A stretch of 15,417 bases of DNA from an uncultured beta proteobacterium (GCA_902826155.1 CADEDU010000001.1:1-15417); one strand, 5' to 3'. Counted from the stretch's first letter, positions 1-8,125 are shown. The notes: generated by a model from the sequence alone, not told the origin. Program-made: numbers and translations.

Positions 1-3000
1 CCGCCGCGGCTGGTGCGCTGCTCGATCGCAACCGTCGGCGGGATGCCGAAGATCGCATCGACGTCGGGGCGCGAAGCGGGCTGCACGAACTGGCGCGCGT
101 AGGCGTTGAGCGATTCGAGATAGCGCCGCTGTCCTTCGGCGAACACCACGTCGAATGCGAGCGTCGATTTGCCCGAGCCCGAGACACCGGTGATCACGGT
201 GAATTCGCCGCGCGGCAGATCGATGTCGACGTTTTTCAGGTTGTGCTCGCGTGCGTTGTGGATGAGGATCGAGCGCTGCGCACGTTCACGCAGCGCAAGC
301 TGCAGTGCCGTCGTCGTGTCGGATTGGCGCGCGATGGTTGCGGGCGGCGTGAGCCACGCGCCGTCGCGCAACGCCGCGTCGTACTCGCGTAGCGCTTTGC
401 CGGTGTGCGAATCGGGGTGCGCCTTGACCGCTTCCGGTGTGCCGATGCAGACGACTTCACCACCCGCCTCGCCACCTTCAGGGCCGAGATCGACCAGCCA
501 GTCGGCGGCGCCGATCACGTCGAGGTTGTGCTCAATCACCACGACGGAATGGCCTGCGCCGATGAGTTTGCGCAGCGCCCGCAGCAGCTTGGCGACGTCG
601 TCGAAGTGCAGGCCGGTGGTGGGCTCGTCGAAGAGGAACAGGCTGCCCGGTTGTTGAAGCTTTGCCGCTGCGGTCGAACCCTTCTGCGCGGCCTCGGCCA
701 GATGTCCGGCTAGCTTCAACCGTTGTGCTTCGCCGCCCGACAGGGTCGGCACCGGCTGGCCGAGTTTCAGATAGTCGAGCCCGACGTCGGCGAGCGGCTG
801 CAGCGACGCGAGCACCTCGGGACGATCGGCGAAGAACGCGATCGCCTCGGTGACGGTGAGATCGAGCACGTCGGCAATGCTCTTGCCTTCGAGCGTGACC
901 TCGAGCGTCTCGGCGCGGTAACGCGAGCCGTTGCAGTCCGGGCATCGCAGATACACGTCGGAGAGGAACTGCATCTCCACATGCTCGAAGCCGTTGCCGC
1001 TGCAGGTGGGGCAGCGCCCGTTACCCGAGTTGAAACTGAACGTGCCGGTGGTGTAGCCCCGTTCTTTCGCCGTGGGCGATTGCGAGAACAGTGCGCGGAT
1101 CGTGTCGAACGCGCCGACGTAGCTCGCCGGATTGGAGCGCGTGGTACGGCCGATCGGCGTCTGATCGACCATCACGACTGCGGCGATACGCTCGGCCCCG
1201 CGAATCACGCGGTGCGCGCCGGCGGCCTCGGTCGGTTTGCCTTTGAGCTTGAGCAGCGCCCGATAGAGTACGTCCTGCATCAGCGTCGATTTGCCTGATC
1301 CGGACACGCCGGTTACGCATACCAGCCGCTGCAACGGGATGGCGACGTCGATCGACTTCAGGTTGTGCTCGGCCGCACCGATGATCTCGAGGTGCGCATG
1401 ACGCTCTGGAATCGGCAGCCGGCCGATGCCTGAATCGACGCGCCGCTGGCCAAGCAGATACTGCGCAGTGAGCGTCTTGGCCTCGCGCAACGCTTCGGGT
1501 ACATCGAAGTAGACGATCTCGCCGCCGCGCTCGCCCGGGCCCGGCCCCATGTCGAGCAGCCGGTTCGCGGCGAACATGACCTGCGGATCGTGCTCGACTA
1601 CCAACAGCGAATTGCCGGCGTCGCGCAACCGCTTCATCACGTCGATCACCCGGCCCATGTCGCGCGGATGCAGGCCGATCGAGGGTTCATCGAGTACGAA
1701 CAGCGTGTTGACCAGCGACGTGCCCAGCGCGGTGGTGAGATTGATCCGCTGCACCTCGCCGCCCGAGAGCGTGCGCGACTGGCGATCGAGCGTGAGATAC
1801 GACAGCCCCACTGCATCGAGATAACGCAACCGCGCGCGGATCTCGGTGAGTACCAGATCAGTGGCTTCATCGAGCGGCGCGGGCAGTTGCAAGTCGGCGA
1901 AGAAACGGCCGACGCGCTCGATCGGCAGCAGCATCAGATCGTGCAGCGTGAGGCCAGGCAACGCCGCGTGCGCCGACTGGCTCCATTCGACGCCTTGCGG
2001 GCGAAAGCGCGGGGTATTGCGCAGGGCCGCATCGGCATCGGCCCGCGTGCCTACTCGCCACAGCAGCGACTCGGGTTTGAGGCGCGCGCCGTTGCATGCG
2101 TTGCACGGGGTGTACGCGCGGTAGCGCGAGAGCAGCACGCGAATGTGCATCTTGTACGCCTTGCTCTCCAGCCAGGTGAAGAAGTGCTTCACCCCGTACC
2201 ACTGCGTCTGCCACTTGCCTTTCCAACCCGGCTCGCCTTCGAGCACCCATTGGCGTGCGTCGGCGGGCATCTCGCGCCAGGGCACGTCGAGCGCGATGCC
2301 GTCGCGCCGGGCGAACTTGGCCAGATCGCGCTGGCACTCGTCGAAGCTCTTGGTCTGCCATGGCTTGACCGCACCCTCGGCGAGTGTCTTCGATTCGTCG
2401 GGGATCACCAGTCCGTAGTCGACGCCGATGATGCGTCCGAAGCCGCGGCACGCATCGCACGCGCCGAGCGGCGAGTTGAACGAGAACAGGCTCGGCAGCG
2501 GATCGCGATAGTGCAGATCGCAATCGGCGCAGTGCAGATCAGTTGAGAAGCGCCATACCGGGCCTGCAGCTGCACCGTCGTCGCCGACCACGTAGGCATT
2601 CAGCCGGCCCTGACCGACGCGCAACGCCGCTTCGATCGCTTCGATCACCCGCGCGCGCTCGACGCTGCCCAGTCGAAACCGATCCTGTACCACTTCGAGC
2701 AGCTTCTTCGTTTCGCTGTGGAAGCGCGTGTAGCCCTGCTGCTCCAGCAGTTGTTTGACTTCACCCTGGCTGAAGTTCTTCGGGATCGGCACCGGAAAGG
2801 TGATGACGACGCGCGGATCGGCCGCCGCACTGGCACGCGTGGTCAGCTCGGCCTGGATCGATTCGGCCGTGTCGCGACGCACCGGCTGCGCGCAGCGCTT
2901 GCAATAGAGCTGGGCGGCGCGCGCGTACAGCAGCTTCAGGTGGTCGGACAGCTCGGTCATCGTGCCGACCGTCGAGCGCGAGGTGCGCACCGGATTGGTC

Positions 3001-3275
3001 TGATCGATCGCGATCGCCGGCGGAATGCCCTCGATGCGATCGACCTGCGGCTTGTCCATGCGATCGAGGAACTGTCGCGCATACGGCGAGAACGTCTCGA
3101 CGTAGCGACGTTGCCCTTCGGCATAGAGCGTGTCGAACACCAGCGACGATTTGCCCGAACCCGATACGCCGGTGACGACGGTCAGCTCACCGAGTGGAAT
3201 GTGCAACGACAGATTCTTGAGATTGTTCTGGCGTGCGCCGAACACGCCGATGGCCTGGCCCAGATATTTGTCCAT
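1..3275 (-). CDS. uvrA: Tandem ('dimeric form') UvrA-like excinuclease ABC subunit A, N-terminal ~1091 residues, cut by window edge
   Basis: UvrA is the DNA-damage-recognition ATPase of nucleotide excision repair and acts with UvrB and UvrC. Visible in order: Walker A GVSGSGKSS (~res 34-43), a first zinc module with two CxxC pairs (~248-280), CNACNGARLKPES (~390), ABC signature LSGGEVQRI (~502), Walker B LFVLDEPSIGLH (~525), second Walker A GVSGSGKST (~659), zinc module CPTC...CPDC (~752-778), signature LSGGEAQRL (~840) and Walker B LFLFDEPTTGLH (~878). That completes one whole UvrA. The frame does not stop: a second UvrA start (NAREHNLKNVDIDLPRGEF, Walker A GVSGSGKST, EGQRRYLESLNAYARQF) follows at ~1000-1060 and runs off the left edge. 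This matches the roughly 1900-residue 'dimeric form' known in many Betaproteobacteria. The ATG at 3275-3273 is the start because the UvrA N-terminus begins there (MDKYLGQAIGVFGARQNNL). I see no clear Shine-Dalgarno sequence before it. The role of this paralogue relative to ordinary UvrA is not established to my knowledge. Confidence 0.93.
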   Translation of the reverse strand, partial: MDKYLGQAIGVFGARQNNLKNLSLHIPLGELTVVTGVSGSGKSSLVFDTLYAEGQRRYVETFSPYARQFLDRMDKPQVDRIEGIPPAIAIDQTNPVRTSRSTVGTMTELSDHLKLLYARAAQLYCKRCAQPVRRDTAESIQAELTTRASAAADPRVVITFPVPIPKNFSQGEVKQLLEQQGYTRFHSETKKLLEVVQDRFRLGSVERARVIEAIEAALRVGQGRLNAYVVGDDGAAAGPVWRFSTDLHCADCDLHYRDPLPSLFSFNSPLGACDACRGFGRIIGVDYGLVIPDESKTLAEGAVKPWQTKSFDECQRDLAKFARRDGIALDVPWREMPADARQWVLEGEPGWKGKWQTQWYGVKHFFTWLESKAYKMHIRVLLSRYRAYTPCNACNGARLKPESLLWRVGTRADADAALRNTPRFRPQGVEWSQSAHAALPGLTLHDLMLLPIERVGRFFADLQLPAPLDEATDLVLTEIRARLRYLDAVGLSYLTLDRQSRTLSGGEVQRINLTTALGTSLVNTLFVLDEPSIGLHPRDMGRVIDVMKRLRDAGNSLLVVEHDPQVMFAANRLLDMGPGPGERGGEIVYFDVPEALREAKTLTAQYLLGQRRVDSGIGRLPIPERHAHLEIIGAAEHNLKSIDVAIPLQRLVCVTGVSGSGKSTLMQDVLYRALLKLKGKPTEAAGAHRVIRGAERIAAVVMVDQTPIGRTTRSNPASYVGAFDTIRALFSQSPTAKERGYTTGTFSFNSGNGRCPTCSGNGFEHVEMQFLSDVYLRCPDCNGSRYRAETLEVTLEGKSIADVLDLTVTEAIAFFADRPEVLASLQPLADVGLDYLKLGQPVPTLSGGEAQRLKLAGHLAEAAQKGSTAAAKLQQPGSLFLFDEPTTGLHFDDVAKLLRALRKLIGAGHSVVVIEHNLDVIGAADWLVDLGPEGGEAGGEVVCIGTPEAVKAHPDSHTGKALREYDAALRDGAWLTPPATIARQSDTTTALQLALRERAQRSILIHNAREHNLKNVDIDLPRGEFTVITGVSGSGKSTLAFDVVFAEGQRRYLESLNAYARQFVQPASRPDVDAIFGIPPTVAIEQRTSRG

Positions 3276-3359
3276 GGGTGCCGCAGAGGGGAAGCGTGCG
3301 TTGCGCGGCTTGACGTGGTGAACGTGCCGCGGACGCGCTTCGATTGGAGAGATGCGGCG

Positions 3360-3365
3360 ATTCTA
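3360..3365 (-). promoter_or_regulatory. Possible -10 element for the tandem uvrA gene
   Basis: On the minus strand this reads TAGAAT, one mismatch from the sigma-70 -10 consensus, and would give a leader of roughly 75-80 bases before the uvrA ATG. No convincing -35 hexamer lies 16-19 bases upstream. I saw no CTGT-N8-ACAG LexA box in the 3276-3531 gap, so SOS control is not supported. This is weak evidence from base matching alone. Confidence 0.2.
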
Positions 3366-3490
3366 GCGAGGAATCCGCTGCGACTTGTCCGCGTTTGCGT
3401 GGATGCGCGCATCGACGAATGGCGTGAGAGGCCGTGATATAAGCGCGACATCGGTTGCGTGGCCTGCTATCGCGTGTTCATCGATCGATA

Positions 3491-3518
3491 TCCGGCAATC
3501 AATTTCCGGCAATTCAAT
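3491..3518 (+). repeat. 14-bp-period direct repeat just upstream of the SDR start
   Basis: TCCGGCAAT occurs at 3491-3499 and again at 3505-3513. Each copy is followed by a CAAT-containing spacer, giving two near-identical 14-base units immediately before the ribosome-binding site of the SDR gene. It may be a small regulator site or a chance duplication. The rest of the 256-base uvrA/SDR gap shows no other clear structure apart from a TATAAG at 3438-3443 that lacks a matching -35. Confidence 0.35.
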
Positions 3519-3531
3519 GGAGGAAAGCGGC

Positions 3532-4233
3532 GTGCTGAATGGCAAGAAGATCGTGGTCGTAGGCGGATCGTCCGGCATCGGACTGTCCACCGCCGCGTTG
3601 TGCAAGGAGCAGGGCGCACGCGTGACGATCGCCTCGCGTTCGCGGCAGAAGCTCGATGCGGCGGCGGCAAAGCTCGGAGTGGAGGCGCGCGAAGTCGACG
3701 TCACCACTGATGCGAGCGTCGAGGCGCTGTTCGCGGCGCTTGGCGAGGTCGATCATGTCGTGGTGAGCGCGGCGCAGCTGCGCGCCGGACCGTTCAAGAC
3801 GCAGTCGATGGACGATGCCCGGGCCACGATGGAAAGCAAATTCTGGGGCGCGTGGCGGGTGGCGCGCACGGCGAAGTTCGCCGCCGATGGTTCGCTCACG
3901 CTGGTGTCGGGGTTTCTGAGCATCCGTCCGCGACCCAACTCCGCGATCGTCGGTGCGGCCAATGGTGCGCTCGATGCGCTGGCACGCAGCCTCGCCATCG
4001 ATCTGGCGCCGGTGCGCGTGAATGCGGTATCTCCAGGCATCATCGACACGCCGATTCGCGCGGCGATGCCCGAGGAGGCACGGCGCGCGATGCTCCAGCA
4101 GATCGCCTCGGGGCTGCCGGTGCGGCGCGTGGGCCTGGGCGAGGACATCGCCCGACAGATTCTCGCGTTCATCACCAACGGATTCGCCACCGGCTCGGTC
4201 GTCACCATCGACGGCGGCGGGTCGATCGTCTGA
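3532..4233 (+). CDS. SDR-fold protein of the atypical subgroup lacking the YxxxK catalytic pair
   Basis: A 233-residue Rossmann-fold protein of the short-chain dehydrogenase/reductase superfamily. It has the glycine-rich nucleotide motif GGSSGIG (res 11-17), the AREVDVT acidic strand end (~52-58) and the C-terminal RVNAVSPGIIDTP segment (162-174). The catalytic motif is missing: where classical SDRs have Tyr-x-x-x-Lys, this protein reads IVGAANGAL, placing Val140 and Asn144 at the Tyr and Lys positions. Other SDR-like proteins without these residues are known (for example the Lin1944-like subgroup), so cofactor binding is likely but oxidoreductase activity is doubtful. I chose the GTG at 3532 because GGAGG (3519-3523) lies 8 bases before it. 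An in-frame ATG at 3517 would add five residues but overlaps that ribosome-binding site. The GST gene follows 23 bases downstream, so the two are probably one operon. Confidence 0.85.
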   Translation: MLNGKKIVVVGGSSGIGLSTAALCKEQGARVTIASRSRQKLDAAAAKLGVEAREVDVTTDASVEALFAALGEVDHVVVSAAQLRAGPFKTQSMDDARATMESKFWGAWRVARTAKFAADGSLTLVSGFLSIRPRPNSAIVGAANGALDALARSLAIDLAPVRVNAVSPGIIDTPIRAAMPEEARRAMLQQIASGLPVRRVGLGEDIARQILAFITNGFATGSVVTIDGGGSIV

Positions 4234-4256
4234 ATCCGATTCACGAAGGAGATTTG

Positions 4257-4868
4257 ATGAAACTCTGGTACGCCCCCGCATCGCCGTTCGCACGCAAGGT
4301 CCGCGTGGCGGCACTCGAACTCGGTCTGAGCGATCGCATCGAGCTGGTCGAGGTCGCGGTGTCGCCCGCCAAACCGAACACGGATCTCGCGCGCGAGAAT
4401 CCGCTGATCAAGGTTCCCGCGCTCAAAGGCGACGACGGCACGCTCTTGTACGACTCGCGCGTGATCTGCGAGTACCTCGATGCGCTTGCCGGCGGCGCGC
4501 GATTGTTCCCGGCGGTGGGTGCGGCACGCTGGAGTGCGATTACGCGGCAGGCACTCGGCGACGGCATCATGGACGCTGGCGTTCTGCGTCGCTATGAGCT
4601 CGCGCTGCGCCCCGCTGAACTGCGCTGGAGCGACTGGCTCCAGGGGCAGCTGGTGAAGATCGAGCACGCGCTCGATGCCGCCGAAGCCCAGGCCGCTGAA
4701 TGGGCTGATCAGTTCGACATCGGGCACGTTTCCATCGCCTGCGCCTTGGGGTATCTCGATTTTCGTTTTCCCGATGCCGGCTGGCGTGCGACTCGACCGA
4801 CGCTCGCCGCATGGCTCGCGCGCATCGAGCGGCGGCCGTCGCTCGCTGAAACGAGGCCCGGAGTTTGA
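4257..4868 (+). CDS. Glutathione S-transferase family protein, YibF-like
   Basis: A 203-residue cytosolic GST. The thioredoxin-like N-terminal domain carries ASPFARKVRV (res 8-17, candidate catalytic Ser9), the cis-proline segment NPLIKVPAL (48-56) and the glutathione gamma-glutamyl-binding motif DSRVICEYLD (66-75). The helical C-terminal domain contains ADGIMDAG-like GDGIMDAG (101-108) and IACALGYLDFR (160-170) followed by GWRATRPTL. These are the distinctive segments of E. coli YibF, which has nearly the same length. A good ribosome-binding site (AAGGAG, 4246-4251) precedes the ATG. It sits 23 bases after the SDR stop codon and is probably co-transcribed with it. The substrate cannot be read from sequence; glutathione conjugation, reduction or detoxification is the family expectation. 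Confidence 0.9.
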   Translation: MKLWYAPASPFARKVRVAALELGLSDRIELVEVAVSPAKPNTDLARENPLIKVPALKGDDGTLLYDSRVICEYLDALAGGARLFPAVGAARWSAITRQALGDGIMDAGVLRRYELALRPAELRWSDWLQGQLVKIEHALDAAEAQAAEWADQFDIGHVSIACALGYLDFRFPDAGWRATRPTLAAWLARIERRPSLAETRPGV

Positions 4869-4899
4869 GTTTGGATCCTTGCGAAAGAAAGCTTGTCTT

Positions 4900-4913
4900 G
4901 AGGTGCTTACCTC
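4900..4913 (+). other. Small hairpin in the GST-hydrolase gap
   Basis: GAGGT, GCTT, ACCTC form a perfect 5-bp stem with a 4-base loop about 30 bases after the GST stop. No T-tract follows, so it is not a convincing intrinsic terminator. It could be a chance hairpin. The remainder of 4869-4972 is AT-richer than its surroundings and may hold the promoter of the hydrolase gene, but I cannot assign -35 and -10 boxes. Confidence 0.2.
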
Positions 4914-4972
4914 GCCCCTAAGGCAATTGGAATTCGTTGCCGCGAGAAATTTCGACAACTTGGGAGCAGTCG

Positions 4973-5797
4973 ATGACGAGTCGACGTGACGGCCTGAGAG
5001 CGATTGGCGCCATAGCAGCCGGATGGCTCGGGGCTTGTGGGACTACGCCGGATCCCAAGACCTCGCAACACTTCGTCCTTGTCCATGGGGCTTGGTCAAC
5101 ATCGGCAGTCTGGAGCCGCCTTGCGCCGCATTTGCGCGCCGCAGGACACCGAGTAACCGCGATCGAACTTCCCGGGCGGGGCCGTGACAGTAGACCGAGC
5201 GAGGATGTCACGCTCGCGAGCTACGCGAGTGCGATCACCGATGTTTTGAAGATCCAGGGTTCATCGGTCGTGCTCGTCGGGCACAGCCTGGGCGGGATGG
5301 CGGTGTCGCAGGCCACCGAATATGCGCCGGACATGGTTCGCACTCTCGTTTTCCTCACTGCCTTTGTGATGGGCGATGGGGAGACGACCGCGTCACGTCG
5401 CGATCCAAATTCGGGATTGAATCCGGCGCTCCGATTCGACTTTCGGCCCGGTACCAAGATCCCATTGCGCTCGCGACTTGACCCGGCCTACGCAGCTCAA
5501 ATTCGCGCAGCGTGGTTTCCCGAACTCCCACAGGGGGATGCTGATCAAGTGATTCGCGATCTGATTTCCGAGCCAGCAGCGCCCGCTGCCGAAAAGCTGC
5601 AGCTATCGGCCGCTCGGTTTGGTCGCGTCGACAAGGTGTATATCCAATGTAGCCGCGACGGAGGGATCACTCCAAGTATGCAGCGCAATCACGCGTCCAA
5701 GTGGCCGATGCGACGGGTCCTTACACTGGAAGCTGGGCACTGGCCGATGCTTAGCATGCCGGAGCGGTTGAGCCGCATGCTCACCACGGAAATATAA
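4973..5797 (+). CDS. Alpha/beta-hydrolase of the methylesterase/hydroxynitrile-lyase type with putative Tat-lipoprotein signal
   Basis: A 274-residue serine hydrolase. The core starts with FVLVHGAW (res 34-41, oxyanion-hole HG), followed by the nucleophile elbow GHSLGG (Ser105), an acid candidate Asp229 in CSRDGGITPSMQ, and His256 in EAGHWPM. The CxxDxxI/TP arrangement is typical of plant MES/HNL-like esterases and their bacterial relatives. The N-terminus MTSRRDGLRAIGAIAAG combines a twin-arginine-like motif with a hydrophobic stretch and a lipobox LGAC (Cys22), suggesting export and lipidation; this is inferred. The ATG at 4973 is preferred because GGGAG lies at 4962-4966 and the signal peptide starts there; an in-frame TTG at 4937 would add 12 residues. 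Composition is unusual: 5221-5280 and 5401-5460 count to 55-57% G+C, against 70% at 4501-4560. That is consistent with recent acquisition. The substrate is unknown. Confidence 0.85.
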   Translation: MTSRRDGLRAIGAIAAGWLGACGTTPDPKTSQHFVLVHGAWSTSAVWSRLAPHLRAAGHRVTAIELPGRGRDSRPSEDVTLASYASAITDVLKIQGSSVVLVGHSLGGMAVSQATEYAPDMVRTLVFLTAFVMGDGETTASRRDPNSGLNPALRFDFRPGTKIPLRSRLDPAYAAQIRAAWFPELPQGDADQVIRDLISEPAAPAAEKLQLSAARFGRVDKVYIQCSRDGGITPSMQRNHASKWPMRRVLTLEAGHWPMLSMPERLSRMLTTEI

Positions 5798-5934
5798 GCA
5801 AAGCGCTCAAGGGGAGTGCGTTTCACCGGGTACCGCAGAACACTTCTATGGCCCGTCGGCGCTCCAGCGTGCAGGATTTCGGGCGTGAGGTTGAGCTCTT
5901 GCATTCGGGAATCGCTAGCCATTGTCTACCCACT

Positions 5935-5947
5935 CGCTCACCGAGCG
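5935..5947 (-). terminator. Hairpin between convergent genes, possible terminator
   Basis: CGCTC, ACC, GAGCG forms a perfect 5-bp stem with a 3-base loop, 25 bases beyond the stop of the minus-strand M48 gene and in the convergent gap after the hydrolase. A larger imperfect pairing (GCTCAC at 5936-5941 with GTGAG at 5951-5955) overlaps it. No run of T follows on either strand, so the assignment is weak. Short open frames in 5798-5971 show no recognisable protein. Confidence 0.25.
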
Positions 5948-5971
5948 GTCGTGAGAGCGTTCGCGCCCCGC

Positions 5972-7843
5972 TCAAATAACCTGCGTGCAGGCCCGCATCA
6001 CCTTGGTGACCAGCTCGTCCTGCTTGCCGCGCCGGCCGAGCGCGAACAACGCGCCGGGCAGCTTGATCTCATCGCGGATTGAATTGAGCATGGCGTCGGA
6101 CTCGCTGAACCATTCGCGCGTCTCGATGACGACGACGTAGACCGGCTGCTCGGGCAGCAGGCTCACGTACTTCTGGCAGATCCAGGCGTGGCGCACCCGC
6201 GGGTTGCCGCCGAGCACGCGTTTCAGATCGACCAACCCCTCGTCGCTCACCTTGGCCTGGAAGAATTCGTCGCCGCGCGACAGCCGTGCACGCTGCCGAT
6301 ACGCGCGCTCGTATTGTTCCAGCTGCACGCCGGCGCGTTCATCCCACAGTCGCGCCGATGACTCGTCGCCCGCGTCTTTGTAGAAGGCGTAGGCCGCCTC
6401 GCACGCCGGGATGACGTGATGGAACGAGTCGAGCACGCTTTGCAGCAGCGGAATGGCACGCGCATCGCCCTGCTTAGCAAGGAGTCGTCCCACGGCCAGG
6501 CGTGCATCGAAGCTGTCGGGGTGGCGATCGAGAAAGGCCTGATAGAGCGTGAGCGGGTCGCGCTCGGGCTGGTAGCGGTCTGAGAGCGTCGACAGCTCCC
6601 ACCACTGCGCCGAGGTGCGGATGGTCTCGGCGGTGGCTTCGAGCTCGGCCAGGCGCATCTTGGCTGTTCGCGCCTGATCGTGCCTTGCCTTCCACTGGGT
6701 GAGGTGGCGCGTGCGCCAGCGCCCATCGAACTCCGCAAGCACGCGCTCCAGGTGAGGGGCCAGCCAGTATTCCGCCGCGCTTACTTCGAGCACGCCGGGC
6801 AACTCGGGCGGCGCACCGATGGCATCGAGTCGATCGCGCAGGGGCGGATGCGTGTCTTCGTCGTTGTCCGAGCGGCGCATCGCACGGCGCACGCGCGTGA
6901 GCACCTCGCTGCGCGCGGCGCTGTAGTTACGCACGAATCGGTACAGCCCCGAATAGGCGTCGCCGGCGGGTTCGGGGTCGGCATGAGCGCGATCGAGCAG
7001 CGGCTGCCAATAGCGGTCATCCAGGATGCCGCTTTGCACATGGGTGGCCACCAGCGCCATCGCCGTGGCCCGAGGCGAAGTGAGCTTCGCTGCCAGCGCG
7101 TCGGCCTTGAATTCGTTCGCGCGCGCCAGCGCGAAACTGTACGCGCCGAAGTACGAACCGAACCGCTGCCACAGGCCGCGCAATAAGGCGAAGGTATAGC
7201 CGCCAGCGTGCTCGAGCGCATCGACCGCGCGCGTCCACGACGAACGCATTCGATAGATGCGCGCCGCGAACCGGTCGCCGGAGCGGGAGAAATGCGCCAT
7301 CTCGTGCGCGAGCAGCGCGCGCGCCTCGTCGAGCGTCAGCGCCAGGATCAGCGGCAGCCCGACGTAGAGCGTGTTGCGGTTCCAGCCGAACATGCCCAGC
7401 CGCGGTGACTGATCCACCCGCAGCTCGAATTCGTCGGTCAGCACGATCGCGTGGATCGTGCGCGCGCCGGTCTTGCGGCGCACCAGCGCAACGTCGGCAG
7501 CGATCTGTGCGAATTCGCCCGAGCGCATGTCGTAGCCTTCGGGCGTCGACGGTTTCGTGCGCAAGCCGCGCCACAGCAGCCAGGCAAGCGGCAGCAGCAG
7601 CAACCCGAGTTTGCGCTCGACCAGGAACTGCCACGGCGCATCGCTGAGCGCGGCAAGGACCAGCAGCGCAATGAACGCGCCGACCGCCACGATCACCACC
7701 AACGCGCGCAGCACGCCGCCAACGGCGGCCAGGCCGGCTACGCGCAGGCGATAGGCGTTTGGATTGCGTTCGAACTGCTGAGTGCCGCGCTCGATGACCT
7801 GCACAAGCTCGGCGCGGCGTCGACTGCCGGGTGCGCGGCTCAT
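5972..7843 (-). CDS. Membrane-anchored M48-family zinc metallopeptidase with C-terminal TPR-like region
   Basis: A 623-residue protein. Two hydrophobic segments (~res 40-66 and 78-92) anchor it in the inner membrane. The peptidase core has the zinc motif HEMAH (180-184, Glu181 catalytic) and the third ligand Glu244 in RANEFKADALAAKL, as in M48/HtpX/BepA-type enzymes. The M48-typical HPPLRDRLDAIG (332-343) follows. The C-terminal ~250 residues are helical and contain a TPR-like stretch (~432-510, DPLTLYQAFLDRHPDSFDAR onward), plausibly for substrate or partner binding. The family role is proteolytic quality control at the membrane; the target here is unknown. The ATG at 7843 was chosen because the protein sense starts there (MSRAPGSRRRAELVQV); the in-frame extension to 8092 looks like translated leader. 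AGGA lies about 11 bases upstream. The TraB/GumN gene is upstream on the same strand after a 282-base gap, so separate promoters are likely. Confidence 0.88.
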   Translation of the reverse strand: MSRAPGSRRRAELVQVIERGTQQFERNPNAYRLRVAGLAAVGGVLRALVVIVAVGAFIALLVLAALSDAPWQFLVERKLGLLLLPLAWLLWRGLRTKPSTPEGYDMRSGEFAQIAADVALVRRKTGARTIHAIVLTDEFELRVDQSPRLGMFGWNRNTLYVGLPLILALTLDEARALLAHEMAHFSRSGDRFAARIYRMRSSWTRAVDALEHAGGYTFALLRGLWQRFGSYFGAYSFALARANEFKADALAAKLTSPRATAMALVATHVQSGILDDRYWQPLLDRAHADPEPAGDAYSGLYRFVRNYSAARSEVLTRVRRAMRRSDNDEDTHPPLRDRLDAIGAPPELPGVLEVSAAEYWLAPHLERVLAEFDGRWRTRHLTQWKARHDQARTAKMRLAELEATAETIRTSAQWWELSTLSDRYQPERDPLTLYQAFLDRHPDSFDARLAVGRLLAKQGDARAIPLLQSVLDSFHHVIPACEAAYAFYKDAGDESSARLWDERAGVQLEQYERAYRQRARLSRGDEFFQAKVSDEGLVDLKRVLGGNPRVRHAWICQKYVSLLPEQPVYVVVIETREWFSESDAMLNSIRDEIKLPGALFALGRRGKQDELVTKVMRACTQVI

Positions 7844-7928
7844 CGCGGCGTGTCCTGGGCGAATGCGGGAAAAGGGGAGGAGCCGCGTGCCTTGCTCACT
7901 GCTCGCCCGGCGGGTGCCGAAGTTGTAG

Positions 7929-8033
7929 GTGTTTGAAACACTGCCAGCCAGTCGACCCTGTGACGATGCTGGGACGATATTGTGCCACGCAAACTCGCCA
8001 CTTCGACACTGTTGTCTTATGAAAGGCAGTGTT
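7929..8033. promoter_or_regulatory. Palindrome and inverted repeats in the leader of the M48 gene
   Basis: GTGTTTGAAACAC at 7929-7941 is a perfect 13-base palindrome around a central G, 86-98 bases before the M48 ATG. Overlapping it, AACACTGCC (7937-7945) pairs with GGCAGTGTT (8025-8033), a 9-bp inverted repeat about 80 bases apart. ACACTG (8006-8011) also pairs with CAGTGT (8027-8032). Three overlapping repeats of one CACTG-type motif suggest a regulator-binding region for the protease gene. No regulator can be named. Confidence 0.35.
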
Positions 8034-8125
8034 GGCGCCGACCATAGGCGGGCAGCACTCCATCGAACCGGTCCGGCCGATCCGTATCCCAAGGTTGATG
8101 GGCGAGCAGCGCTTGGCGCGGGGCG

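Noticed and set aside
1590..2546. 318-residue open frame on the plus strand inside the uvrA region
   Set aside because: It lies antisense to well-conserved UvrA motifs, and its translation is Arg/Ala/His-rich without family motifs; a high-GC shadow.
3753..4958. 401-residue minus-strand open frame opposite the SDR and GST genes
   Set aside because: It overlaps two clearly recognised plus-strand genes and shows no domain of its own.
5798..5971. Possible small gene or remnant between the hydrolase and M48 genes
   Set aside because: Open frames here extend into neighbours on shadow frames and carry no recognisable motif or ribosome-binding site.
7844..8092. N-terminal extension of the M48 protein to 8092
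   Set aside because: The added residues show no domain, cover the palindromic leader, and the ATG at 7843 begins the conserved protein.
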